From positions 1 to 35,229 of the forward strand of contig JAUTCS010000117.1 in assembly GCA_030673825.1 (NCBI GenBank): a stretch of 35,229 bases of DNA. Direction: 5' to 3'. The DNA is from Verrucomicrobiota bacterium JB024. GTDB lineage: Bacteria > Verrucomicrobiota > Verrucomicrobiia > Opitutales > Cerasicoccaceae. Under the pieces are notes generated by a model. It was given only the letters and a program-made list of their open reading frames with translations, made no database searches and was not told the origin of the DNA. Positions 16,893 through 26,754 of this stretch are shown piece after piece. The position numbers and the translations under genes are program-made. How positions within the stretch are numbered: the first letter of the stretch is position 1; every line of letters starts with the position of its first letter.

Positions 16893-17554
16893 AAACGCCC
16901 GCCTCCAGTCCGGCCCGCACGGGCTTCACGCTGATCGAGGTCGTGATGTCGATCGCGCTGGGTGGGCTGCTGCTGACCGCCGCGGCCTCGTTCCTGTTCG
17001 GGATTTTCCACCTCAAGGTGAACCTGGAGGAGCGCCCGGCCTTTGAGGAGCACATCGAGGGAGTGGAGCGCTTCCTGGCCTTCGCCTTCGCCAACGCCTT
17101 GGTCGAGGACGACGACGAAGCCGCCGAGGCGGTGACGTTTGCTGAGGTGCCGGGCGCGCTGCTCAACCAGGACGAGGTGCTGAGCTTCCGGCTCTCCGGG
17201 GAGCTTCCGCTCTTCGTCGAGCCGGAGACTTATCTGCCCGAGGTCACGTGCTTCCTCGTGTTCAACGCGGATGACGGGCTTTACCTGCTGTGGCAGACCG
17301 ACGCCATGGCCGCCGAGGACGACGATGACCTGCGCCGCACCCCGATCTCTCCCTACGTGACGAGCCTCGTGTACGCCTACTACGACGCCGAGGACGACCA
17401 GTGGGAGGAATCCACCGAACCGGAAGACGCCGATGGCGGGGGCCTTAAGCTGCCCGACATGATCAAGGTGATCTTCACCCACCCCGAGGATGAACGCCAG
17501 GAGACGATCGAGATTCTCCTCCCAGCCGCCGATACCGATGTCCCGCTGGTCTGA
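16889..17554 (+). CDS. gspJ: Type II secretion minor pseudopilin GspJ
   Basis: A 221-residue minor pseudopilin. The leader ends TG12 and the mature protein starts FTLIEVVMSIALGGLLLTAA with Glu at position 5. The remaining domain is unusually acidic, with Asp/Glu clusters near residues 70-75 (EDDDEAAE), 150-155 and 175-190. ATG 16889 overlaps the gspI stop; the 3' end overlaps the gspK start by 17 bases. Assignment as GspJ rather than another minor pseudopilin rests on position between I and K and on length; sequence motifs beyond the helix are weak. Confidence 0.86.
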   Translation: MKTPASSPARTGFTLIEVVMSIALGGLLLTAAASFLFGIFHLKVNLEERPAFEEHIEGVERFLAFAFANALVEDDDEAAEAVTFAEVPGALLNQDEVLSFRLSGELPLFVEPETYLPEVTCFLVFNADDGLYLLWQTDAMAAEDDDDLRRTPISPYVTSLVYAYYDAEDDQWEESTEPEDADGGGLKLPDMIKVIFTHPEDERQETIEILLPAADTDVPLV

Positions 17555-18650
17555 AAACATCCGTAATTGCCGCCGGGGCGCGATCCTGATGATCGTGCTG
17601 GTGATGATTTTCCTGGCCTCCGTCCTCGTGGTCAAGGTGGTCGAGGAACTGACCATGCAGATCCGCGCCAAGACCGCCCAGGTCTCGCGCGACGAGCTGC
17701 GCTACACCGGGCTCTCCGCGCTGGAGACGACCCTGGCCGTGATCAGCGAGATTTCCGAGATCGACGGCTCGCTCAACGGCCCGGCGCAGGGCTGGAACGA
17801 CCCGCTCGCCTACGCCAGCTCGCTCCAGTGGCCCGAGGGGGTGGAGATCGAGGTCACCGTGACGGACGAGACGGGCAAGTTCCCGCTGAGCGAGGTTTCC
17901 ACGACGCAGCTCAGTGCCTTTTTCGACTCGCTCGACATCAACTACGACGATGCCGAAACCCTCAGCGACTCCCTGCTGGACTGGATGGACGAGGATGACG
18001 ACACCCGGCTCAACGGCGCCGAGGAGAGTTTTTACGAGAACGAAGATCCGCCGCTGACCCCCGCTAATGCGCCCTTGAACAGTTGGGAGGCATTGCGTTA
18101 TATCAAGGGGTTTCGCGACCTCTTTTTCGATGAAAACGGGGCGCCCAACGCCCTCTACGACCGCTTTACCCGGTCCTTTTCCCTGCACACGACCACCGAC
18201 CCTAACATGAACACGGCGAACGCAGACGTCCTTGAGACCCTTGGCGAGCAGTACGGCTTCGACGCGGACTACCTCGCCGACCACCGCAGCGGGCGGGACC
18301 GGGTCGTCGGCACCTACGATGACGAGTCCTACACCAGCGCCGACGACCTGACCACGGCGGGCATCGCCATCGGCGATGCACCCGTCAGCTACGTCTGCGA
18401 AATCCTCAAGGTCGAGGTGCGCGTGCGCTACGGGGAAAAGGCTTACCTGTTGACCGCCCTCGTGGACACCGGCGAGGGCGAAGAGGATGATGATGACAAC
18501 GGAAGCTCCGGTGGAAATGGTTCCGGCAGCGGTACCCCTGCCACCGGCGAGCAGGGGGGCTCCTCCGGCGGAAGCGCTACGGTGACCGAGAGCACAAGTA
18601 ATTACCCGTACACCATCGTCAAACTGGTGGAAAGCATGGAGGTCGATTGA
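17538..18650 (+). CDS. gspK: Type II secretion minor pseudopilin GspK
   Basis: A 370-residue protein. The N-terminus RRG14-AILMIVLVMIFLASVLV is a prepilin leader and helix lacking the Glu at position 5, as is usual for GspK. The large insertion domain follows (ELRYTGLSALETTLAVI, DETGKFPLSEV, LLDWMDEDDDTRLNGAEESFY), all recognisable GspK features, and 'MNTANADVLETL' marks the helix-hairpin-helix part. Near residues 315-355 is a Gly/Ser/Asp-rich low-complexity linker before the last strand. GspK is believed to sit at the very tip of the pseudopilus and stop its growth. Start ATG 17538 lies inside the gspJ 3' end. Confidence 0.92.
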   Translation: MSRWSENIRNCRRGAILMIVLVMIFLASVLVVKVVEELTMQIRAKTAQVSRDELRYTGLSALETTLAVISEISEIDGSLNGPAQGWNDPLAYASSLQWPEGVEIEVTVTDETGKFPLSEVSTTQLSAFFDSLDINYDDAETLSDSLLDWMDEDDDTRLNGAEESFYENEDPPLTPANAPLNSWEALRYIKGFRDLFFDENGAPNALYDRFTRSFSLHTTTDPNMNTANADVLETLGEQYGFDADYLADHRSGRDRVVGTYDDESYTSADDLTTAGIAIGDAPVSYVCEILKVEVRVRYGEKAYLLTALVDTGEGEEDDDDNGSSGGNGSGSGTPATGEQGGSSGGSATVTESTSNYPYTIVKLVESMEVD

Positions 18651-18652
18651 GC

Positions 18653-20038
18653 ATGGCCAGCCTGAAACAATTTATCAAAGCCAACGCGGCCCCGCCCCCG
18701 CGCCCGGTGACTTTTGTCCCCGGAAATCTCTTTTTCACCCGGACGGTCGCCCTGCCCGAGGGCATGAAGCCCACGGACGTGTACTCCTTTGCCGAGCTGA
18801 CGCTGGAGGAGATGTCGCCCTTCTCGCTGGAGCACCTGGCCTGGGGCTACGTCACCGATGCCGCGAACCGCTGGCTGCTGATCATGGCCGCCTGCCGTCC
18901 GCGTATCCCGGCTCCCGAGATGGAGGGCTGGGACGAGGCGCTCTTTGTCCTGCCAGGCTTTTATCCGCTGCTGACCGGTGCAGAGGCATTGGCGGGCTCG
19001 CGTGCGCTGCTGCAGGGTAATTGCCTGACGCTTGCCCACTACGAGGGCGACTGCCCGCTGCCGATGGCGTTCACCCACGAGGTGATCGAGGCCGAGGGTA
19101 ACGTGGTGGCCGAGGCCCAGGCGCTCTTTGCGGCGGAGCGCCCGACGGAGTCCCGCGAGTCGGGGCTGCTCGTACTCCAGCAAGGCTGGGAAGAGCGAGA
19201 CGGCAGCGCGGTCTTCGAACTCGTGCGCCTGCGCGAGGGCGAGGTCCTTCCCGTTGTGGTTGCCGACGAGGACGACGCTTCTGCCGGAGAGACTGGCACC
19301 CTCGAAGAAACGGCCAGTGCTGACGCTTCGTTGAATCAGGCGGATATGGCGCCTGCCGGAACCGTGATTCCGGTCTGTATCGAAAATCTTGATACGGTTT
19401 GGCCCGCCGACCTGCGTGAGCCGGACTTTAAGAAGAAGGAGCAGCAGTCGCGCCGGATGAGCGCGGGGCTGTGGAAGGGCATGCTCGCAGCCGGCATCCT
19501 GGCGGCGGTACTGGTGATCGGCGTGTGTGCCTGGATCATTCTCGCGGGGGTGCAGTCTTCGCGGCAGGCGCGTATCCTCCGGCAGGCTCCCGAGGTGCAG
19601 GCCCTGGAGCTTAAGCAGCAGAACCTGGAGGACCTCAAGCAGTTCGCCGGTTCGCCCTTCCGCCCCTATGACATTCTGGACGACCTGAACGTCGTCAAAA
19701 ACGAGAAGATGCGCAGCAACGGCATTTACTTCGACTCGGTGGCGCTGTCCAAGGATAACGAAGTCACCGTGCGCGGGCGGGCCGGAAGCATTGTCGAGGT
19801 CAACAACTTTGCCGACGCGCTGACGGCCTCCGGCTTGTTTGAGCAGATCACGCCGCCGGACTACCAGTCACGCGGCAGCGCGGAGGTGCGCTTTACCCTG
19901 GAGCTGCGCTACCTGCCGCCGCCCGCCTCAGCACAGGCCGATCCTGCGGCTGAGCCCGCCGCGCAGCCGCAGACGGCTGACACGCCGGAGTCCGCCCCCG
20001 ACACATCCGCTGAACCCGCTAACGAGGAGGCCGCATGA
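18653..20038 (+). CDS. gspL: Type II secretion inner-membrane protein GspL-like
   Basis: A 461-residue bitopic protein. Residues 1-~205 form a cytoplasmic domain that should contact the ATPase; an acidic linker at ~205-230 follows; one membrane helix spans ~274-299 (GLWKGMLAAGILAAVLVIGV); the rest is a periplasmic ferredoxin-like domain with a coiled lead-in and an Ala/Pro/Glu-rich tail. The cytoplasmic part is divergent from proteobacterial GspL, so the name relies mainly on topology and position between gspK and gspM. ATG 18653 follows the gspK stop by two bases; an in-frame TTG at 18647 overlapping that stop is an alternative. The stop overlaps the next start (ATGA). Confidence 0.75.
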   Translation: MASLKQFIKANAAPPPRPVTFVPGNLFFTRTVALPEGMKPTDVYSFAELTLEEMSPFSLEHLAWGYVTDAANRWLLIMAACRPRIPAPEMEGWDEALFVLPGFYPLLTGAEALAGSRALLQGNCLTLAHYEGDCPLPMAFTHEVIEAEGNVVAEAQALFAAERPTESRESGLLVLQQGWEERDGSAVFELVRLREGEVLPVVVADEDDASAGETGTLEETASADASLNQADMAPAGTVIPVCIENLDTVWPADLREPDFKKKEQQSRRMSAGLWKGMLAAGILAAVLVIGVCAWIILAGVQSSRQARILRQAPEVQALELKQQNLEDLKQFAGSPFRPYDILDDLNVVKNEKMRSNGIYFDSVALSKDNEVTVRGRAGSIVEVNNFADALTASGLFEQITPPDYQSRGSAEVRFTLELRYLPPPASAQADPAAEPAAQPQTADTPESAPDTSAEPANEEAA

Positions 20039-20574
20039 TCCGCCGACTGTTTAAACGCCTCAGCCTGCGCGAGCAGGTGCTCCTCAGCCTGCTGATTTGG
20101 TGCGGACTGCTCATCCTGACGGTATTCCTGCTGGGCGCGCTTGTCTCGACCGTTCGCGACATGCGTGCGGCGGGCGAGCTGCTCGCTTACCAGAAGCAGT
20201 GGTACCAGTTGGAGCCGATCCTGGCCGAAGAACTGCAGGAGACGATGGAGAAGCTCAATCCGGACAAGACCTTCTCCGGGGCGGCGCTGGCCGGGCGCAT
20301 CGACGCGCTCGCACGCAGCTCGCGCGTCACCCCGACCATCAACACCCCGCGCGCTCGCGCCGACGACAAGCTCAAGCTCTACTCGATGCGGGTGAACCTG
20401 CAAAAAGACGGCCTGCCCGAGCTGCTGGAGTTCGACCAGAAAATCCAGGAGGAGTGGCCGTACATCAAGATCGAGAGCATCCGCATCAGCGCGGACAGCC
20501 GCGACCGTGAGAAGCACGACGTCCTTTACATTATCAACTCCTTTGAATTTAATGATGACCAGGGCCAGCAGTAG
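20035..20574 (+). CDS. gspM: Type II secretion inner-membrane protein GspM-like
   Basis: A 179-residue protein with a short basic N-terminus (MIRRLFKRLSLREQ), one membrane helix at about residues 14-38 (VLLSLLIWCGLLILTVFLLGAL) and a periplasmic coiled-coil plus ferredoxin-like domain, the architecture of GspM and PilO. ATG 20035 overlaps the gspL stop and has a strong GAGGAGG ribosome-binding site at 20024-20030. It is expected to dimerise with GspL and help position it in the inner-membrane platform. Sequence identity to known GspM is not obvious; the assignment is by topology and neighbours. Confidence 0.75.
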   Translation: MIRRLFKRLSLREQVLLSLLIWCGLLILTVFLLGALVSTVRDMRAAGELLAYQKQWYQLEPILAEELQETMEKLNPDKTFSGAALAGRIDALARSSRVTPTINTPRARADDKLKLYSMRVNLQKDGLPELLEFDQKIQEEWPYIKIESIRISADSRDREKHDVLYIINSFEFNDDQGQQ

Positions 20575-20604
20575 CCGGGCTTGAGTCGCACCCACACTCG
20601 AACC

Positions 20605-22818
20605 ATGAAATCCCGCTCTAAACTTTTTCTGTGGCTGACCGCCCTGGCGGCCTTCGGCGCATGTGGCGCTGGCACGGCCTTGGGCCAGGCGCCGGAGACT
20701 CCGCCTTTGCCGCTGCCCCAGCGCATCCCCGCGGCGTCCCGCCCGCCTGCCGCACAGCCCCCTGCGACTCCCCCAGCCACCGAATCGGAGATGGTCCAGC
20801 CCACGGCCCAGCCCGCTCCCGGCGAGCGTGACAAGACCATCGGCAACCTCGTGCTGGTGGACGAGAGCGCGCAGCAGGTGCTCAAGCTGATCGAGACCCT
20901 TTCCAACAAGCCTATCATCCGTGCGCAGAACTTGCCCGCGGTGAAAATCTCCTTCGACAGCCGCGGCCCCATGACGAAGCAGGAGGCGCTTATCGCGCTG
21001 GAGTCCCTGCTCAGCCTCAACGGTATCGCCCTGACGCCGATGGGCAACTCGTTCATCAAGGCCGTCACCTATCAGGACATTGCGCGCCAGGCCCCGGAGT
21101 TCATCGAGGGTAACGCGCGTGACTACCCGCCGAGCGAAAAGTTCTACACGATGCTGCTCAAGCTCAAGTACCTGAGCGTATCCGGAAAGGAATACGAGCT
21201 CATCATCCAGCCGCTCATGTCCCCGAACCCGATCGGCAACGTCGTCCCGCTGCCCAAGGCCAACTCCCTCCTGCTGACCGACACGCTGATCAACCTCCAG
21301 CGCGTCGAGGAGGTGCTCAACAACGCCGATGAGCCCCAGAGCATGGGCGAGGAGGTGCTCTTTTACCCGTTGCGCAACATGCAGGCCCGCGACCTCCAAG
21401 CCCGCCTCCAGAGCCTCCTGCTCAACCAGAATAGCGCCCTGAGCAAGTACTTCCTCAACAACACGACGATCGAGGCCGACGAGCGCACGAACCAGCTCAT
21501 CGTGCTCACGCACCCCACGAACGTCCCCATGCTCAACACGATTATCGACAGCTTCGACATCGACGTGGAGCCACAGACCTCCAGCGAGGTTTTTTATATT
21601 AAGCACGCCCAGGCCGTCGAGGTGCAGACCCTGCTCGACGCCGTCGTCTCCGGCCAGCAGGAGACCCGCGAGGAAGAGCCCGAAAACGCCGTGGGCAAAA
21701 ATGGCGGCGGCCAGCCCGGTGGCGGCGGTGGTGATGCCCCTGCCGCGCCGACGCCTCCGCAACCGTCAGCCATTTCACAGGCGGCGGACAATCTCGACTC
21801 GGGTAACCTCCAGTTCAGCAAGTACATCACCATCGTGGCCGACGAGCGCAGCAACGCCGTTGTCGTTTACGGCACGAAGACCGACATCAAGCAGATCGGC
21901 GAACTCATTGACAAAATCGACGTGGTGCTCGCTCAGGTCATGATCGAGGTCATAATCGCCGAGGTCACGCTCGACAAGGACGAGGTCAGTGGCCTGTCCT
22001 CGCTCGGCCTGTCCAGTGACGGTGGCGGCTGGAAGGGCGCTTCCATCTCAACCAATACGCCCTCGATTGCGGATACGCCCGCCTTTGACATTACGATGTC
22101 CACGGACCTGAAGACCTTTAACGTCGCCTTTGGCCCGGCCATGGCCGAGGGGAAGCTTCGTGTGCTTCAGGCTCCGGTCTTGGCGACCACGCACAATCAG
22201 GAGGCGAGCGTCAACGTCAGCGAGTCGCGTCCCTTCCTCACTGGCAGCACCACCTCGCAGGTGAACCCCGACGCCACCACCACGACCGTGCAGTACCGCG
22301 ACGTCGGTATCCAGCTCACGGTCAAGCCGCTCATCGGCTCCAATGGCGTCGTGCAGATGGAGATCGAGCAGATCGTGGAAAACTTCATCCCCGACAGCAG
22401 CGTGACGATCAACGGCGTGCCCCAGCAGGCCATCGCCAAGCGCGAGGCCACCTCCTTTGTCAGTGTGACCGACCAGCAGGTCATCGTGCTGGCGGGCTTG
22501 CAGGAGTCCAGCATCAGCCGGTCCAACCAGAGTGTTTTCCTGCTCGGGGACATCCCGATTCTCGGCGAGCTGTTCAAACCGGAGACGAACAATGACGCCC
22601 GCCGCGAGCTGATGATCTTTATCAAGCCGAACGTCATCTACACCCAGACCGACGCCACCCGCATCGCCAACCGCACGATCCACAATCTCGACAACGGTGC
22701 CCGTGTGCAGGACTACCTGAACAACCCGGACATGAGCGAGATCTATGACAAGGAGATCTACGAGCCGCCGACGGAGCCGGTTCAGCGTGTCCAGAAAAAC
22801 TACGGCCCGAACCGCTAA
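20605..22818 (+). CDS. gspD: Type II secretion secretin GspD
   Basis: A 737-residue outer-membrane channel subunit. Signal peptide at residues 1-29 (ends ..GTALGQA), a Pro-rich linker to ~75, then periplasmic N0 ([20 protein letters not shown]) and N1-N3 modules ([38 protein letters not shown]). A Gly/Pro-rich loop of about 40 residues interrupts N3. The secretin domain follows, ending in the family signature [11 protein letters not shown]...[13 protein letters not shown] and [15 protein letters not shown] 20605 is chosen over an in-frame TTG at 20581 because it starts the signal peptide. Position after gspM, not at the head of the operon, differs from the proteobacterial order. Confidence 0.95.
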   Translation: MKSRSKLFLWLTALAAFGACGAGTALGQAPETPPLPLPQRIPAASRPPAAQPPATPPATESEMVQPTAQPAPGERDKTIGNLVLVDESAQQVLKLIETLSNKPIIRAQNLPAVKISFDSRGPMTKQEALIALESLLSLNGIALTPMGNSFIKAVTYQDIARQAPEFIEGNARDYPPSEKFYTMLLKLKYLSVSGKEYELIIQPLMSPNPIGNVVPLPKANSLLLTDTLINLQRVEEVLNNADEPQSMGEEVLFYPLRNMQARDLQARLQSLLLNQNSALSKYFLNNTTIEADERTNQLIVLTHPTNVPMLNTIIDSFDIDVEPQTSSEVFYIKHAQAVEVQTLLDAVVSGQQETREEEPENAVGKNGGGQPGGGGGDAPAAPTPPQPSAISQAADNLDSGNLQFSKYITIVADERSNAVVVYGTKTDIKQIGELIDKIDVVLAQVMIEVIIAEVTLDKDEVSGLSSLGLSSDGGGWKGASISTNTPSIADTPAFDITMSTDLKTFNVAFGPAMAEGKLRVLQAPVLATTHNQEASVNVSESRPFLTGSTTSQVNPDATTTTVQYRDVGIQLTVKPLIGSNGVVQMEIEQIVENFIPDSSVTINGVPQQAIAKREATSFVSVTDQQVIVLAGLQESSISRSNQSVFLLGDIPILGELFKPETNNDARRELMIFIKPNVIYTQTDATRIANRTIHNLDNGARVQDYLNNPDMSEIYDKEIYEPPTEPVQRVQKNYGPNR

Positions 22819-22829
22819 GCCCGCCGCTT

Positions 22830-24554
22830 GTGAAACTCGACGAGATCATCCGCTCCCGCCTGAGCGAGGAGCAACTGGAGTCCTTCCGCGAGATCCCCCG
22901 GCAGGAGCGCATCGCGTTTCTCTCGGTCGCCTGGGGGCGCCCGGAGAGCGAAATCCTGCAGGAGCTGGCCGACCATAGCGGGCTCACCATTCTGGAAGAC
23001 ATCCGCCTGTCCGAGGCGCCGGAGGACAACCTGCCGCTGCGCCTCATCCACGAGTACCAGTGCCTGCCGGTTTACACCAGCACCGGTGCAACGGGTGCGC
23101 TGAACCTCGTCACGGTGTGGCCCCCGGACCCGGTGATGGACGACTGGATCGTCGCCGCCTGCGGGCGCCGGCCGCACTGGTTCATCGGGCAACCCGCGAA
23201 GGTCAACGAGACCATCGCGCAGGTCTTCGGGGTGGGCTCGGGCAGCCTCGACGCCGACGAGCTGGAGGGCTTCGCCGAGTCGGTCGAGGAGACCGCTGAG
23301 GAGGACGAGGACGCCGCGCTCATCCGCTTCGTCAACGAGGTCATCACCAAGGCTATCGCCGACCGCGCGACGGACATCCACTTTGAGCCGCAAAAGGAGT
23401 CGCTTCACATCCGCTACCGCATCGACGGCGAGCTCGTTCCGGTGCGCGTGCCCGACAACCTTGTGCAATTCCAGCGGGCCATTATCTCGCGCCTGAAGAT
23501 CATGGCTCGGTTGAATATTTCCGAGCGCCGCCGCCCGCAGGACGGACGCATCAGTTTCACCGTGGGTAAGGAGGACATCGACATCCGTATCTCCTCCCTG
23601 CCGGTGATGTACGGGGAGAGCGTGAGCCTCCGCCTGCTCAGCAACAAAACCCAGCCGGTCACGATCGAGGACCTTGGCTTCCTCCCGCGCGACGTGCACA
23701 AGATCAACCAGATCCTCACCCGGCCGCACGGGATCGTGCTGGCGACGGGGCCGACGGGGTCCGGTAAGTCCACCTCGCTCAGCGCCTTTCTGCGGCAGAT
23801 TCGCGACCCGCGCCGCCGCATTATCACGATTGAGGACCCGGTCGAGTACGAGATCGAGGGCGTCAACCAGGTGCAGGTTCACCACGAGATCGGCCTGACC
23901 TTTGCCAGCACGCTGCGCAGCGTACTGCGACAGGACCCGGACGTGATTATGGTTGGGGAAATCCGTGACCGAGAAACCGCCGAGATCGCCATCCGCGCTT
24001 CGCTGACGGGGCACCTTGTTCTGAGCACGCTTCACACGAACGACGCGCCCGGCGCCTTGACGCGTTTGATCGACATGGAGATCGAGCCCTTCCTCATCGC
24101 CTCGTCGGTGGAGCTCGTTATCGCCCAGCGCCTCGTCCGGCGGCTGTGCCCGAGGTGCAGCCGCGAGGCCGACATGGAGCTGGCGCACCTGGGTTCGTGC
24201 CTGGTCGCGCTGCACGTCGAACCCTCCGAGGTCGCGCACGGCCATCTGCTGCGCGAGCCCGTCGGCTGCGATCACTGCCGCAAGCTCGGCTACCGTGGTC
24301 GTGTCGGGCTGTTCGAGATTTTGCAGGTTTCCGAGGAGATCCACGAGATGATCATCCACAAGACCTCCGCGCGCGACATCCGCCACGTAGCCGAAAAACA
24401 GGGGATGAGTACCTTGCAGACCAGCGGCTGGGAGCAGTGCAAGCGCGGGATCACCTCACTCGACGAGGTTATGCGTTACGCGGACCTGATCGTGGAGGAC
24501 GAGGTCCCCGCCGCGCCCGTCTCCGAAAATGATAACCCGCCGCCCTCCGCCTGA
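22830..24554 (+). CDS. gspE: Type II secretion ATPase GspE
   Basis: A 574-residue cytoplasmic ATPase that powers pseudopilus assembly. N-terminal MshEN-like/N1E region to ~150; catalytic core from ~165 ([22 protein letters not shown]). Walker A GPTGSGKS at 307-314, Asp box ITIEDPVE at 332-339, Walker [11 protein letters not shown] at 371-380, His box LSTLHTND at 398-405. The C-terminal zinc module has two Cys pairs, C440-x-x-C443 and C480-x-x-C483, spaced more widely than usual by an ~35-residue insertion. The start is GTG 22830, eleven bases after gspD. gspF follows after five bases. Confidence 0.96.
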   Translation: MKLDEIIRSRLSEEQLESFREIPRQERIAFLSVAWGRPESEILQELADHSGLTILEDIRLSEAPEDNLPLRLIHEYQCLPVYTSTGATGALNLVTVWPPDPVMDDWIVAACGRRPHWFIGQPAKVNETIAQVFGVGSGSLDADELEGFAESVEETAEEDEDAALIRFVNEVITKAIADRATDIHFEPQKESLHIRYRIDGELVPVRVPDNLVQFQRAIISRLKIMARLNISERRRPQDGRISFTVGKEDIDIRISSLPVMYGESVSLRLLSNKTQPVTIEDLGFLPRDVHKINQILTRPHGIVLATGPTGSGKSTSLSAFLRQIRDPRRRIITIEDPVEYEIEGVNQVQVHHEIGLTFASTLRSVLRQDPDVIMVGEIRDRETAEIAIRASLTGHLVLSTLHTNDAPGALTRLIDMEIEPFLIASSVELVIAQRLVRRLCPRCSREADMELAHLGSCLVALHVEPSEVAHGHLLREPVGCDHCRKLGYRGRVGLFEILQVSEEIHEMIIHKTSARDIRHVAEKQGMSTLQTSGWEQCKRGITSLDEVMRYADLIVEDEVPAAPVSENDNPPPSA

Positions 24555-24559
24555 CCGCC

Positions 24560-25831
24560 ATGCCGACTTTCAGCTATCGCGGGATCGACGCTTCCGGCAA
24601 GACCAGCACGGGCTCGCTGGAGGCGACGGATCGCCGCCAGGTTATCCAGAAGCTGCGGGCGAAGAAAATCCAACCGTTGGAGATTCGTCAGAAAAAGGGT
24701 GGGGCGAGCCGAGCCGCCGCCGCACTCGACGACGCGCCCGCGCCCAGTGCGAAAGCCTCGCGTCCCGGGCTGACCGCGCGGCTCAAGCGCAAGGTCTCCC
24801 CGGCGCTGGTGCTGCCGTTTTTCAGTAAGCTGCATCAGCTTCACAACAGCGGGATGAGCATCGGCGACGCCGTTAATCTGATGACGCAGCGCATGTCCGA
24901 CGAGGGGCTGAAGGAGCTGTCCGTGCGCATTTACAAGGACCTGAGCGAGGGCCGCACGCTGGCGGTCTCCATGCGCTCGCAGCCGGAAATTTTCGACCCG
25001 ATGATGGCGCACCTCGTCGAGGCGGGCGAGGCCACAGGTAACGTCGTTCCGATTCTGGACAACCTCATCGCCCACCTCGAGCGCAAGGCCGAGCTCAAGG
25101 GCAAGATGATCTCCGCGCTGGTCTATCCGGTTTTCCTTATCTTTGTAGCGCTGGGCGTGGTGGCGCTGTTTCTGTTCTTCCTGCTGCCGCGCATTCAGAC
25201 GATGCTCGACTCGCTGGGGGAAAAGCTGAATCTCGCTGCGCGCGTCCTCATCGGATTTTCCGAGTTCCTGCTCAAGGACGGCCCCTTCATCTTTGGGGCG
25301 CTCGCGCTGGGCTTCGTCTTTATCATGCAGTGGCGCAAGTCCGACAAGGGCCGGTACGCCACGGATCGCTGGCTGCTGAAAATACCGCTCATCAAAAGCC
25401 TCGTCTATAACTCTGAAATCTGCCGCGTGACCAACGTGCTGGGCATCCTGTTGGGCAACGGCGTCAACACGACTGAGAGCCTTCGCCTCGCCGAGAACAC
25501 CGTGGGCAACCGCGTCATGCTGGAGCGCTACCGCGGCGCGCGTGCCATGATCAACGACGGTGCGCCGTTCTCTGTCGCCTTTAAAAAGTATCAGCTTCTG
25601 CCCGATCTGGACCTGGACATCATCAGCATCGGTGAGAACACCGGCAGTCTCGTCAGCGGTTTTCACGAGGTTTTCAAAATGCACTCCGAGGAACTGGAGA
25701 GTAAGATCAAGCTCTCCACGTCGCTGGTTGCGGGGACGGCGTTGACCTCGGCCTTCGTGATGGTCGCTGTTCTCACGCTGGGGATCATCATGAGTATCCT
25801 CAATGTCAGCCAGAACCTGATGAACCAGTAG
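24560..25831 (+). CDS. gspF: Type II secretion inner-membrane platform protein GspF
   Basis: A 423-residue polytopic protein. N-terminus MPTFSYRGIDASGKTSTGSL is the typical GspF/PilC opening. Two cytoplasmic T2SSF domains are visible (FFSKLHQLHNSGMSIGDAVN; CRVTNVLGILLGNGVNTTES), each with the small helical bundle, and three membrane helices near residues 190-215, 240-258 and 390-412. GspF forms the core of the inner-membrane platform beneath the secretin. Last clear gene of the operon; the dehydrogenase gene starts seven bases after it and may be read through. Confidence 0.95.
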   Translation: MPTFSYRGIDASGKTSTGSLEATDRRQVIQKLRAKKIQPLEIRQKKGGASRAAAALDDAPAPSAKASRPGLTARLKRKVSPALVLPFFSKLHQLHNSGMSIGDAVNLMTQRMSDEGLKELSVRIYKDLSEGRTLAVSMRSQPEIFDPMMAHLVEAGEATGNVVPILDNLIAHLERKAELKGKMISALVYPVFLIFVALGVVALFLFFLLPRIQTMLDSLGEKLNLAARVLIGFSEFLLKDGPFIFGALALGFVFIMQWRKSDKGRYATDRWLLKIPLIKSLVYNSEICRVTNVLGILLGNGVNTTESLRLAENTVGNRVMLERYRGARAMINDGAPFSVAFKKYQLLPDLDLDIISIGENTGSLVSGFHEVFKMHSEELESKIKLSTSLVAGTALTSAFVMVAVLTLGIIMSILNVSQNLMNQ

Positions 25832-25838
25832 TTGTTTT

Positions 25839-26705
25839 ATGGATACGATTGGATTTATCGGTGCGGGCGTGATGGGTGCCTCCATGGTGCGTAATCTTTT
25901 GAAAGCCGGCTATCCGGTCTACCTGCATACCCGCACCCGTGCGAAAGCCGAGCCACTCTTGGCCGAGGGTGCGAGTTGGACGGATTCGCCCGCCGCCGTG
26001 GCTGAGGCTGCGGATGTCATTATTACCATCATCGGCTACCCGAAGGACGTGGAGGCGGTTTATCTCGGGGAAGGTGGACTCGTGGCCACAGCCCGTTCCG
26101 GCTCCCTGCTGATCGACATGACCACGTCCAGTCCGGCGTTGGCCCGCCGTATCGCGGAGGTCGCCGCCGCGCGCGGAATCGATGTGTTGGATGCCCCGGT
26201 CTCCGGCGGCGATATCGGCGCCCGCGAGGGCACGCTGACGATCATGGCCGGTGGTGAGAAAGAGGCCTTTGAGCGGGCGCGTCCGGTCTTCGAAGTTTTA
26301 GGAAAAAGCATCCGTCGCCTCGGCGGCGCGGGCGCGGGGCAGCTGACCAAGATGGCCAACCAGATCGCGGTGGCTGCTTCGACGCTCGGAGCGGCCGAGG
26401 CGCTGGCCTTCGCGCGTAGCGCGGGCCTGGATGTGCAGGCCGTGCTCGACACGATCGGCGGCGGAGCGGCGGCCAGTTGGTCGCTGAGCAAGCTCGGCCC
26501 GCGCATGGTGGCGGGCGATTTCGCGCCGGGCTTTTACGCGAAGCACCTGCTGAAGGACCTGGGCATCGCTTTGGAGTCGGCCCGCGAAATGGGTATGAGC
26601 CTGCCCGGTCTGGAGCTGGCGCAATCGCTTTACGACGCGATGGTCAGGGACGGCTTCGGAGAGCAGGGGACACAGGGGATTTATCACCGCCTGGTGGGCA
26701 AGTGA
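25839..26705 (+). CDS. NAD(P)-dependent beta-hydroxyacid dehydrogenase (3-hydroxyisobutyrate dehydrogenase family)
   Basis: A 288-residue soluble enzyme. Rossmann GxGxxG at residues 8-13 (GFIGAGVMGASMV); substrate-binding motif DAPVSGGDIGAREGTL at 118-133; catalytic Lys171 and Asn174 in GAGAGQLTKMANQ. The family oxidises 3-hydroxyisobutyrate, tartronate semialdehyde, glyoxylate or succinic semialdehyde, and the exact substrate cannot be told here; Thr31-Arg in the cofactor loop favours NADP(H). It follows gspF by seven bases on the same strand but has no functional link to secretion, so it is probably a chance neighbour reading from the operon promoter. An 80-base region with a small palindrome separates it from the convergent binding-protein gene. 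Confidence 0.9.
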   Translation: MDTIGFIGAGVMGASMVRNLLKAGYPVYLHTRTRAKAEPLLAEGASWTDSPAAVAEAADVIITIIGYPKDVEAVYLGEGGLVATARSGSLLIDMTTSSPALARRIAEVAAARGIDVLDAPVSGGDIGAREGTLTIMAGGEKEAFERARPVFEVLGKSIRRLGGAGAGQLTKMANQIAVAASTLGAAEALAFARSAGLDVQAVLDTIGGGAAASWSLSKLGPRMVAGDFAPGFYAKHLLKDLGIALESAREMGMSLPGLELAQSLYDAMVRDGFGEQGTQGIYHRLVGK

Positions 26706-26713
26706 TTCATGGG

Positions 26714-26728
26714 GCAAGCGTCGCTTGC
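26714..26728. repeat. Short palindrome between convergent genes
   Basis: GCAAGC-GTC-GCTTGC forms a 6-bp stem with a 3-base loop. It shares the word CAAGCGTCGCT with the palindrome at 30421-30439. There is no T tract, so it is not a classical terminator. Confidence 0.4.
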
Positions 26729-26754
26729 GCAGATGCTGCCGTATCCAAAAACAA

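Noticed and set aside
19909-21762. 617-codon minus-strand open frame across gspM and gspD
   Set aside because: Long antisense frames are expected in GC-rich genes; the product has no family features and the plus strand is unambiguous.
22815-24386. 523-codon minus-strand open frame opposite gspE
   Set aside because: Shadow of the ATPase gene; composition is Arg/Asp/Gly-rich with no motif.
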